Origin: Rikenellaceae bacterium
Lineage (GTDB): Bacteria > Bacteroidota > Bacteroidia > Bacteroidales > UBA932
Assembly: GCA_003542575.1 (NCBI GenBank)
Contig: DPKJ01000005.1
Coordinates: 248,001 to 312,000 of the forward strand
Length of the DNA stretch: 64,000 nucleotides
Direction: 5' to 3'
Both the position numbers and the translations under genes were made by a program. This document shows, piece after piece, positions 15,738 to 23,084 of this stretch (positions are counted from its first letter, which is position 1; each line of letters begins with the position of its first letter). Below the pieces are notes generated by a model. That model saw only the letters and a list, made by a program, of their open reading frames with translations, did no database searches and was not told where the DNA came from.

Positions 15738-16927
15738 TGAAACAATTAAAAAAAACTTTTACGATACATTTTTCAATTGCGGTGTTACTTTCTCTTACGT
15801 TGTTGTTTGAAAGTGGATGTAAAGACCAGCAATGTAAAGATCAGCAGAATGGTCTGATGGAAGACAATTCTACCCATATTGACTTAGATAATTTAGAAGA
15901 ATTTCCCTCTTTTTTTGATTTTTTTTCAAAAATTGAAATAATCCCGCTTGAAACAAATACTCACTCATTGTTAAGTGATATGAATTTTATAAAAGTAATC
16001 CCCAACGGGGATTACTTTTATATCCTTGATAAAAAACAAAATTTAATTCAAATATTTAATTCTGCCGGGAAATATGTTGAAACTATCATTAAAAAAGGAC
16101 GAGGACCTGGTGAGTACTCACTTCTTTATGATTTTGGCATTAACAACCACGATAACACAATAGAATTATTGTGTCCGTCAGGTGCTCTTTATCGTTATGA
16201 CCTTTATACAAAAGATTTTATCGAATCAATTAAACTCAATGAAAGCATAAGATCTGTACACTTATTTGAAAGACTGTCCGATGATTATTATGTTTTTTTT
16301 TCAATATTTAACGATAAAAAGCTTTTATATTATTCGAAACAAAAGAACGAAATAGTTAAAACCGACTATACACTACCTGATTATATACTTCTAAAGAGTA
16401 CATTGAAGTTTGTCTCATCTCCATTTTTTAAGTTTAAAGACACAATCCGTTTTTTTGAAGGACACAACGGTTTTATTTATACAATTAATCCTGCAACTTT
16501 ATCCCTCACACCTAATTTTAAATGGGATTTCGGCAAGTACAATTTTAAATTGTCCGAAATACCTGATAATGAAAATGATTTTTATTATTATCGCCTTGGT
16601 AAAAATATTTCTTTCAAGTATGCATCAAGTTTTGCACACTTTACAGAATCAGAAAATTTTGTAATATCAGTCTTCGACTTCAGAGGTAAGATGATGACTC
16701 TGGCTTATGACAAAAACAGAGGTAAGTCACGTGTATTCCACAAGACAAAAGAAGGTGTTCAAATATGGCCCGGATATTCTGATAATCAGTATCATTATGT
16801 GTTTTTTCCTCCGAATCAATTACGTTGTTTTGTTAACGAATTAATCCTCGATTATGACCAACGAGTCGTTTTAAATTCAATCAATCCAGATGATAACTAT
16901 GTTATTTTGAAATATACTTATAAATAA
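15734..16927 (+). CDS. 6-bladed beta-propeller lipoprotein (BF2992-like)
   Basis: 397 residues. The N terminus MMKQLKKTFTIHFSIAVLLS ending near ESGC looks like a lipoprotein signal, though the lipobox is imperfect. The mature part matches the Bacteroidota propeller family: KIEIIPLETN, then YFYILDKKQNLIQIFNSAGKY and KKGRGPGEY, a hallmark of blade 2. Such proteins are usually found next to NVEALA peptides and small thioredoxin-like proteins. Their function is not established; surface sensing or peptide export has been guessed. Markedly AT-rich compared with the flanking core genes. Confidence 0.75.
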   Translation: MMKQLKKTFTIHFSIAVLLSLTLLFESGCKDQQCKDQQNGLMEDNSTHIDLDNLEEFPSFFDFFSKIEIIPLETNTHSLLSDMNFIKVIPNGDYFYILDKKQNLIQIFNSAGKYVETIIKKGRGPGEYSLLYDFGINNHDNTIELLCPSGALYRYDLYTKDFIESIKLNESIRSVHLFERLSDDYYVFFSIFNDKKLLYYSKQKNEIVKTDYTLPDYILLKSTLKFVSSPFFKFKDTIRFFEGHNGFIYTINPATLSLTPNFKWDFGKYNFKLSEIPDNENDFYYYRLGKNISFKYASSFAHFTESENFVISVFDFRGKMMTLAYDKNRGKSRVFHKTKEGVQIWPGYSDNQYHYVFFPPNQLRCFVNELILDYDQRVVLNSINPDDNYVILKYTYK

Positions 16928-16931
16928 TTTT

Positions 16932-17495
16932 ATGAAGCACTATAAAATACTATATGCGATACTGTTAATCAATCTGATAATTACTATTCTTTCTTTTATT
17001 AAAATAACTAGTAATTCTCATAATATTAAAAACAACGAGTTATCAGCAGATAGATTGCATTTTATGAGCCATATGTATCTTTCTGTTTTTAATGACAATA
17101 CTTTGGTTAATAACACAAAACTTGATAGTTATATTGCCTACAATAAGATAGAAAACGACGATATAATGATTATACGTTATTCACAACTGGATTGTAAGGG
17201 TTGTGTGGATTTTGTAATAAAAAAAGTTTTAACTTTTTTCCCAAATTATAGTAGTACACCTAAAATTGTATTTTTGGTCTCAGACTTACCTTTTGGCGTT
17301 ACTCCTATACATACTAATACTATTGTTTTAGATAAAAGTGAGTTGCCTAATATTCCGGCTGAAGAACTAAAAAATCCTTATATTTTCATTTACAATAAAG
17401 GAATAATAAAGCACCTTTTTATTCCAAATACTGATAATCCGGAAGTACTAGAAACCTATATCCAATTTATTAAATCTCGATACTTCAAAGAATAA
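16932..17495 (+). CDS. Membrane-anchored thioredoxin-like protein with CxxC
   Basis: 187 residues with one N-terminal membrane helix (YKILYAILLINLIITILSFI) and a periplasmic domain. That domain has IIRYSQLDCKGCVDFVIKK (a beta strand, then C-x2-C at the start of a helix) and IVFLVSDLP, NPYIFIYNKG and a C-terminal helix, consistent with a thioredoxin fold. No cis-Pro motif is obvious. It starts 4 bp after the propeller gene, so the two form one operon. A redox role for the Cys-rich peptide or the propeller partner is an inference from position. Confidence 0.65.
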   Translation: MKHYKILYAILLINLIITILSFIKITSNSHNIKNNELSADRLHFMSHMYLSVFNDNTLVNNTKLDSYIAYNKIENDDIMIIRYSQLDCKGCVDFVIKKVLTFFPNYSSTPKIVFLVSDLPFGVTPIHTNTIVLDKSELPNIPAEELKNPYIFIYNKGIIKHLFIPNTDNPEVLETYIQFIKSRYFKE

Positions 17496-17720
17496 TTATG
17501 TGTGCCAAAGCATCATTGTTAACAAATTTAAGGGTTGTTTCAATAAAACTTCTTCTTTGAATTCTAATAGCTACTGTGTAATGGACCAAAAATACATCGC
17601 GAAGTTCAATATTTAATTTTATTGACAGCAAAGAATAGTTTTAAAAGTGTTGTACTATTGTTTTACCAGCCGCAAATTAGCGCTCATAAATACAACATAT
17701 TCAATTGTATGTAACTTTGG
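17496..17720. other. Non-coding right end of the tRNA-bounded island
   Basis: About 225 bp of AT-rich sequence without a credible reading frame and without a recombinase remnant that I can recognise. It ends in TAACTTTG (17713-17720), which abuts the tRNA fragment. Confidence 0.6.
17713..17720 (+). promoter_or_regulatory. TAnnTTTG -7 promoter core abutting the tRNA-Arg 3' fragment
   Basis: A perfect -7 consensus (TAACTTTG) directly adjoins the truncated tRNA copy. If active, transcription would start within the first bases of the fragment and continue through palindromic element B. Confidence 0.35.
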
Positions 17721-17777
17721 AGCAACAGCCTTCTAAGCTGTGGGTCTTGGGTTCGAATCCCAACCGAATCACAAAGC
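17721..17777 (+). repeat. 57-bp direct repeat, right copy (attR-like, truncated tRNA-Arg)
   Basis: Exact copy of 12827-12883. It carries the anticodon arm, T arm and 3' acceptor strand but no 5' acceptor strand or complete D arm, so it cannot fold into a tRNA. Its position 4.9 kb downstream in direct orientation defines the island 12884-17777. Confidence 0.85.
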
Positions 17778-17899
17778 AAAAAAACTAAAGCCGCAATTTA
17801 TTGCGGCTTTTTTTATTATGCGTTAACGGCTCAAGCTCGCTAGAAGCCGTAAAGCGCATAATAAAAGAGTTCCAGAGGAGCTTTAGTTTTTTTGCTTTG
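17773..17899 (+). other. Palindromic three-hairpin element B
   Basis: A perfect 19-bp outer inverted repeat (17773-17791 with 17881-17899). Inside are hairpin 1, GCCGCAA/TTGCGGC with loop TTTA, followed by T6; hairpin 2, 17811-17822/17855-17866, with inner ACGGCT/AGCCGT (17826-17831/17845-17850); and hairpin 3, AGTTCC/GGAGCT around the loop AGA (17868-17882). Order, sizes and the AGA loop match element A, while stem bases differ in a paired, compensatory way. It is followed at once by one GTTAGAGCC core repeat. Confidence 0.75.
17791..17814 (+). terminator. Rho-independent terminator (hairpin 1 of element B)
   Basis: A 7-bp GC-rich stem (GCCGCAA/TTGCGGC) with loop TTTA and a following T tract. 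It is the positional equivalent of the tRNA terminator in element A. Confidence 0.65.
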
Positions 17900-17945
17900 T
17901 TAGAGCCCCCCACCAGGGAACGCCGACTGAAAGGAGGCAATCCCA
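17899..17945 (+). repeat. Fourth copy of the GTTAGAGCC core repeat
   Basis: Matches the cores at 13004, 13089 and 13175 from GTTAGAGCC to GGAGGCAATCCC, then ends. It lies outside the island, on the chromosomal side of element B. Confidence 0.85.
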
Positions 17946-18144
17946 AAATTTATCACTACATTTGTCCCGTTAAAATTACTTAACGCTAAGCTTGATACGT
18001 CATTTTCATACTCCCGTCCCCCCCTTTGGGGTATAATTTCCTAACAATCTCGTAGGAGAGAGGGCTTTATTATGCCCAATCTCAGTCAAAAATTTCTGCA
18101 AAATTAACCTGCAGAATCATTTAATTACTTATTAAAATTATAAC
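17946..18144. other. Intergenic region upstream of proC
   Basis: No gene seen. A weak CCCC-TTT-GGGG hairpin at about 18027-18040 and AT-rich DNA before the proC start. No clear TAnnTTTG core. Confidence 0.5.
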
Positions 18145-18912
18145 ATGAGACACGGATTTATCGGGTATGGAAATGTCATTAAAGCAATTCACTCATACTT
18201 ACAAAAAATTGGAGAAAAAGAGTTTACATATATCTCAAAAACAAACAAAGAGAAGAACCTGAAATGTAGCATATCTGTAAATGAATTGGTTGCCAACTCA
18301 GATATAATATGGTTTGGAGTAAAACCACAGAATCTTGACCAAGTTCTAATTCAACTTGCGAATACCAACATCAATGATAAACTGATAGTATCACCTGTAG
18401 CCGGAAAAAAAATTGCCTACATTGAACAAGCACTGGGGCATAAAATGCCAATTATCAGAATAATGCCAAATCTGGCTCTGGAATATGGCAATTCGGTCAC
18501 AGCCTATACAACCAACAATATTGAGCACAAACACAAAAATTTTACAAAAAAAATGCTTCAAAGCTCAGGTCAGTTAATTGAAATAGAAGAGGCCCATTTC
18601 GACCTCTTTACCGCAATCTTCGGAAGTGGCCCGGCCTTTTTATTAAAACTCATTGATGTGCAAAAAGAGAAAATTAGAGAGCTGGGACTGGAGGATAACC
18701 AAATGAATAACATGCTTGCCGGATTACTGGAGGGCACTGCAGCATACTACAGAAACAACTGTAACAATTTTTCTATTGATGAACTAATATCAAACATCGC
18801 AAGCAAAGGTGGAACCACAGAGGCAGGACTTAATTACCTGAATGAAAACCATATTGACATACATTTCGAAAATGTTATTAATATGGCACAAAGCAGATCA
18901 AAGGAGCTTTAG
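18145..18912 (+). CDS. proC: Pyrroline-5-carboxylate reductase
   Basis: Last step of proline biosynthesis, NAD(P)H-dependent reduction of pyrroline-5-carboxylate in the cytoplasm. The protein has 255 residues, near the family's 260-275. The N-terminal Rossmann motif is HGFIGYGNV, followed by WFGVKPQNL, IIRIMPNLAL, AIFGSGPAFLL and the C-terminal ASKGGTTEAGL signature. The Rossmann motif GxGxxG is slightly altered (GFIGYGNVIKA). It is the first gene downstream of the island on the chromosomal side. pruA at 45.5-47.1 kb would run the catabolic direction. Confidence 0.92.
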   Translation: MRHGFIGYGNVIKAIHSYLQKIGEKEFTYISKTNKEKNLKCSISVNELVANSDIIWFGVKPQNLDQVLIQLANTNINDKLIVSPVAGKKIAYIEQALGHKMPIIRIMPNLALEYGNSVTAYTTNNIEHKHKNFTKKMLQSSGQLIEIEEAHFDLFTAIFGSGPAFLLKLIDVQKEKIRELGLEDNQMNNMLAGLLEGTAAYYRNNCNNFSIDELISNIASKGGTTEAGLNYLNENHIDIHFENVINMAQSRSKEL

Positions 18913-18924
18913 AATAAAGAGTTG

Positions 18925-19473
18925 CTAATTTAATACGTAAGCGATTATACCGGCCTCAATACTTACTCCAACTGAAATAGACATAGCAGAGTTAGCACTG
19001 CCGTAAACTGTGACAGTTATCTTCTCTTCTTTTAAAAATTTATTTGACACAGCGTCCAGCAATGATTGAGGTATTGCTGGTTTAAAGGTATTATTGGTTG
19101 CTGATATATTTGTAAGAGTTAAAATATGACCGATCCCATCAACCTCCAGAGTTACAGAATTTATCACCTCCCCGGGCTGCATTCCCAAAGCAGTAATCTC
19201 TACTGAACCAAGATCTATCTCCTTTATTTTTTTGAGATATGGTTCAATATCAAAGTTGTCCTGAAGCTTTATAATGTGAGTTTCAGAGAAGGTTAAAGGT
19301 ATATGGATATTTTCTCCGAATGCTGCACCGGCAGGGAGATTTGCAGCAATAACTATCGGTATCTCTGTCTCAATTTTTGTGTTGATTCTTATTGTTGCCA
19401 GCTCTTTGAGCTTGTCGCAACCGGTTAATGTTAAAACTAATGTATAGATTAACAGAAGGTATCTTTTTTTCAT
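18925..19473 (-). CDS. Lipoprotein, function unknown
   Basis: 182 residues with a classic lipobox (TLTLTGC, Cys19). The mature part is beta-rich with low sequence complexity and no recognisable catalytic motif. Its start overlaps the stop of the upstream sensor kinase gene by 4 bp (ATGA), so it is translationally coupled to it and may be an accessory protein for the sensor in the periplasm (inference). Confidence 0.7.
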   Translation of the reverse strand: MKKRYLLLIYTLVLTLTGCDKLKELATIRINTKIETEIPIVIAANLPAGAAFGENIHIPLTFSETHIIKLQDNFDIEPYLKKIKEIDLGSVEITALGMQPGEVINSVTLEVDGIGHILTLTNISATNNTFKPAIPQSLLDAVSNKFLKEEKITVTVYGSANSAMSISVGVSIEAGIIAYVLN

Positions 19474-22400
19474 TTTTTCTTATTTTTTTGTGTGTCGTGT
19501 ATTGGAATTGTAAAACTGAACAACGAACCTTTACCCTCTTCACTCTCTGCCCAGAGAGTTCCACCGTGCTTTTCAACAAACTCTTTGCATATTATTAATC
19601 CGAGTCCGCTACTTGGTTCGCCTTCGGTTCCGGGGCGGTTTGAAATTGTGTTCAGCATAAAAAGGTTTTCGAGAACCTCTTTGGGCATACCTATTCCGGT
19701 ATCTCTAACCGATATGGTCGCCTCATTTTCATTGAGTTTTTGTGCGATTAATGCCACCTCTTGCCCTGTTCCGGTAAATTTAATTGCATTAGAAACGAGA
19801 TTTCTGACTATCGTCTGGAACATATTGATATCAACAAAAACATCAATATTTTCCGGAACGCTGTATTGTAACTTTATATCTTTTGAACCGGCAGTTTGTA
19901 AAAGAATGGCCATATTATCTTCAATAAGAGTGCTGAGGTTTTTTACAGTCGGATTGAAAGGGTAGGAGGTTTGCCTCATTCTGGACCATTGAAGAAGATT
20001 CTCCAGAAGATTGTATAGGTTATGAGCAGAAGAGTTGAGATTTGTTGCAATATCACTAATTTCTTCTCCTGTTAGATCCTTCAGGTTATGTGCCAATATC
20101 TCTGAAAGACCCAAAAATCCATTAAAAGGACCTCTCAAATCGTGTGCAATTATTGAAAGTAGTTTATCCTTTTCCAGATTGATTATCTGCAGCTCTTCGT
20201 TTTTATCAAGAAGTTCCTGTGTTTTTTTGTTTACCTTAGACTGGAGTAATTGCTTGTCTTTTACAAGTTTATGCTCTCTTCGTCTGACAATATTAAAAAT
20301 TAGTATTATTGTCAATAATCCAAGAGCAGAGTAAAACCACCATGTGCGCCACCATGGATGTTTAATTTTAAAGCTGAAAAAAGTTACATCACTCCAAACA
20401 CCCTCGCTATTAACAGCCTGTACATTGAAGGTATATTTCCCGGGATTTAGATTGCCGAATGAGATTTCAGTTCTGTCGGTAAGTGAGCTCCAATTGTCAT
20501 TCAGCCCATCTAATTTGTATCTGTATCTTGCTTTTCTTATTTGCGTGTGGCTTATGGTATTGTAATTGAATGAAATGTAATTGTAATGATGAGGAAGTTT
20601 GAGGTTTTGGGGTATGCCATACCATCTTGAGATATCATCAAAACTAGTGTTTTTAATTCTCACACCATTTTGAAGCAATAATGAAGTGTCTTTTTTGAAA
20701 GCGAGCTCCTCCCATGGAATGTTTTCGTTAAATAGCTGCACGTTTGTAAGCATCAGCGAAGGCTTTGTTGTGATTATCTCTTTTCTGTTGTATTGGAATA
20801 TTGTAAGCCTGTCAGTAGTCCCAATCCAGATATCTCCGTTATCTATCTCTGCAATTGCCCCCATATTGCAGCCTATACCAATAAAACCATCTTCAAAATT
20901 ATAACTCTTGAAAAACGGACTTCCGGTATGATTAACAACCTGTTCAATATTCTCTGCTTTAAGTTTATTGATACCAAACCTTGTTCCACTAATAATATTG
21001 CCTTTGGAATCTTGCAATAGCGACAATACATGATAGTTATTTAAGCCTGATTCCTCCTCAAACTGTTGAAAGGTAACTCCATCGTATAGTACAAGTCCGT
21101 TTCCACCTGTTCCAAACCATAGATTACCCCTGTTATCCTGGATAATACTGTACACCGTGTTGCTAAAAAATCCCGTTTCTGGGTTATAGTGAGTAAATTG
21201 CTCTCCATCCAGCATTGTTAACCCGCCTCCATCTGTACCAAACCATATTCTGCCTCCATTATCCTGCAAAATGGACAACACATTATTGCTGCTTAATCCC
21301 TCTTTTATGGTGTAATTGGTAAAATTTTGACCATCAAATTTTGAGACTCCAGAACCATATGTTGCAATCCATAAATTACCTTCAGTATCTTCATAGATTG
21401 TTCTTATAAGGTTATCTGCCAAACCATGCGATGTATTGTAAGTAAGTGTCTTTTTACCATCATAAACAGATACTCCTCCGCCATCTGTCCCAAACCAGAT
21501 TCTGTTTTTGGAATCTTCTATGATTTTGTAAATTCGACTTCCCGGCAGACCCTGTTTATGACCAAATTGAGAAAAATAGGCACTCTTTATGCCATCTTTT
21601 TCTTTGAATACACATTTGGTTACATATCCACCAAATGTGCCAATCCATATAGTTCCAGCTTTATCCTGAAGTATACTGAGTACTCTGCTGTTTCCCAAAC
21701 CTTCATTGGATGTCAGATGAGTAAAGAGATTTCCGTCGTATCTTACCAGGCCGGCACCACGAGTCGCAAACCAAAGAGTACCTGTTCTGTCTTCAACTAC
21801 AGCCCGGATGTAATTTGAACTCATGCCCTCTTCAGTCCCGAATTTGGTGAAAAATTTACCATCAAATTTTAAAACACCCCCATCAGCAGTTCCTATCCAC
21901 ATATTCCCTCCGCTGTCCTGGCTTATGTCTCTTATGGAATTATTGCTTAGCCCTTCTTTGGTTGTGTAAAGGACAAATCTGCTTCCGTCGAAATTTAAAA
22001 CTCCGTTATCAGTTGTCCCAATCCACAATTCTCCATTATCAGATTTGAATATTTTGCTGATTGAATTTGAAGGAAGACCGTCACTTTTAGAATAGTTCCA
22101 AAATTCATTCCCTCTTAAAACTGAGATTCCTCCGGTATATGTACCAACCCAAATGTTCCCCGAATTGTCTTGACTAATAGCCCTGATATCATTGTTTGCC
22201 AACCCATTGTCAGTGTTGTAAACAGTAAAAATGTCAGAGTCATATTTTACCAGACCTTTACCGGTCCCAAACCACAGATTTCCGTATGAATCTTCAAAAA
22301 TGGTATTTACAATGTTATCCGGCATACCCTCCTTTTCAGTAAAGGTTGTCAGATACTTTCCATCGTACCTGGTTACACCACCCCGAAAGGTGCCAAACCA

Positions 22401-23003
22401 TATATTCTCTTCACTATCCTGCATTACAGAAAGAATAAGATTATTACTCAGACCCTGCAAAGTAGTATAGTGGTAGAAAAATTTTCCATCATATTTAGTT
22501 AACCCGTCATCTGTACCAAGCCAGATATTACCCATTTTATCCTGAATCATTGACCTTATCTGATCATGCCTGAGGCCTTGCAGCTTACTGAAACTGCTGA
22601 AATTGTGAGGATTGATATCTTTAATGTATGGGTCTTTAACTTCGACTACCTGAGGTGCTTTGCAAAATATCGGATTACCGGTGGCAGGTGTAATTAAGGG
22701 TTTAGTTGTACCATTTTTCCCAATCACCCTTACAACCGGATTGCTGATAGTGAGTGTTTTGGGTTGGGTGGATGGATAAATATTAATTGGGGCAGCTATT
22801 TCGACAGATTTTGAAGGAATGGTGACAATCGGAGACTTTGCCGGAATAACAACAGGCTTGTTTATGCTGTTGGTTAGTAAAACATTGCCTCTGGCAGGAA
22901 TTGATTTTGATTGCGTTAGGTTATTTTCGGGTGTCTTTGAATTGTTGCATGAAAACAGCAACAACAAAATAATAATGTAAATATATCTGGTATTATGTGA
23001 CAT
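19470..23003 (-). CDS. Periplasmic propeller sensor histidine kinase (HTCS-like, without receiver and AraC domains)
   Basis: 1177 residues. The N terminus (MSHNTRYIYIIILLLLFSC) resembles a lipoprotein or signal anchor. A Ser/Pro-rich linker of about 100 residues follows, then about 14 Reg_prop repeats recognised by IWxGTxxGG and LxxNxI, which would form two seven-bladed propellers. A Y_Y_Y domain (RYRYKLDGLNDNWSSL, FNVQAVNSEGVWS) and one membrane helix (WFYSALGLLTIILIFNIV) come next. HisKA has phospho-acceptor His957 in IIAHDLRGPF, and HATPase_c has NLVSNAIKFTG, DTGIGM and GLGLIICK. Classical HTCS continue into receiver and AraC domains; this one stops after the ATPase. No response regulator lies nearby. 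Confidence 0.92.
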   Translation of the reverse strand: MSHNTRYIYIIILLLLFSCNNSKTPENNLTQSKSIPARGNVLLTNSINKPVVIPAKSPIVTIPSKSVEIAAPINIYPSTQPKTLTISNPVVRVIGKNGTTKPLITPATGNPIFCKAPQVVEVKDPYIKDINPHNFSSFSKLQGLRHDQIRSMIQDKMGNIWLGTDDGLTKYDGKFFYHYTTLQGLSNNLILSVMQDSEENIWFGTFRGGVTRYDGKYLTTFTEKEGMPDNIVNTIFEDSYGNLWFGTGKGLVKYDSDIFTVYNTDNGLANNDIRAISQDNSGNIWVGTYTGGISVLRGNEFWNYSKSDGLPSNSISKIFKSDNGELWIGTTDNGVLNFDGSRFVLYTTKEGLSNNSIRDISQDSGGNMWIGTADGGVLKFDGKFFTKFGTEEGMSSNYIRAVVEDRTGTLWFATRGAGLVRYDGNLFTHLTSNEGLGNSRVLSILQDKAGTIWIGTFGGYVTKCVFKEKDGIKSAYFSQFGHKQGLPGSRIYKIIEDSKNRIWFGTDGGGVSVYDGKKTLTYNTSHGLADNLIRTIYEDTEGNLWIATYGSGVSKFDGQNFTNYTIKEGLSSNNVLSILQDNGGRIWFGTDGGGLTMLDGEQFTHYNPETGFFSNTVYSIIQDNRGNLWFGTGGNGLVLYDGVTFQQFEEESGLNNYHVLSLLQDSKGNIISGTRFGINKLKAENIEQVVNHTGSPFFKSYNFEDGFIGIGCNMGAIAEIDNGDIWIGTTDRLTIFQYNRKEIITTKPSLMLTNVQLFNENIPWEELAFKKDTSLLLQNGVRIKNTSFDDISRWYGIPQNLKLPHHYNYISFNYNTISHTQIRKARYRYKLDGLNDNWSSLTDRTEISFGNLNPGKYTFNVQAVNSEGVWSDVTFFSFKIKHPWWRTWWFYSALGLLTIILIFNIVRRREHKLVKDKQLLQSKVNKKTQELLDKNEELQIINLEKDKLLSIIAHDLRGPFNGFLGLSEILAHNLKDLTGEEISDIATNLNSSAHNLYNLLENLLQWSRMRQTSYPFNPTVKNLSTLIEDNMAILLQTAGSKDIKLQYSVPENIDVFVDINMFQTIVRNLVSNAIKFTGTGQEVALIAQKLNENEATISVRDTGIGMPKEVLENLFMLNTISNRPGTEGEPSSGLGLIICKEFVEKHGGTLWAESEEGKGSLFSFTIPIHDTQKNKKK

Positions 23004-23084
23004 AGAAATTTAGCAGTATTACATATACCTTGACAGATTAGTTTGTCTAGGCAAGTACAAATTATCTGTTAAATATACAAATAT

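Noticed and set aside
17721..17794. A second functional tRNA-Arg
   Set aside because: Only the 3' part is present; the 5' acceptor strand and most of the D arm are missing, so the cloverleaf cannot form.
12879..17899. Integron attC sites, because of the GTTAG motif and long palindromes
   Set aside because: The consensus core GTTRRRY is not met (GTTAGAG), no inverse core site is found and no integron integrase is visible.
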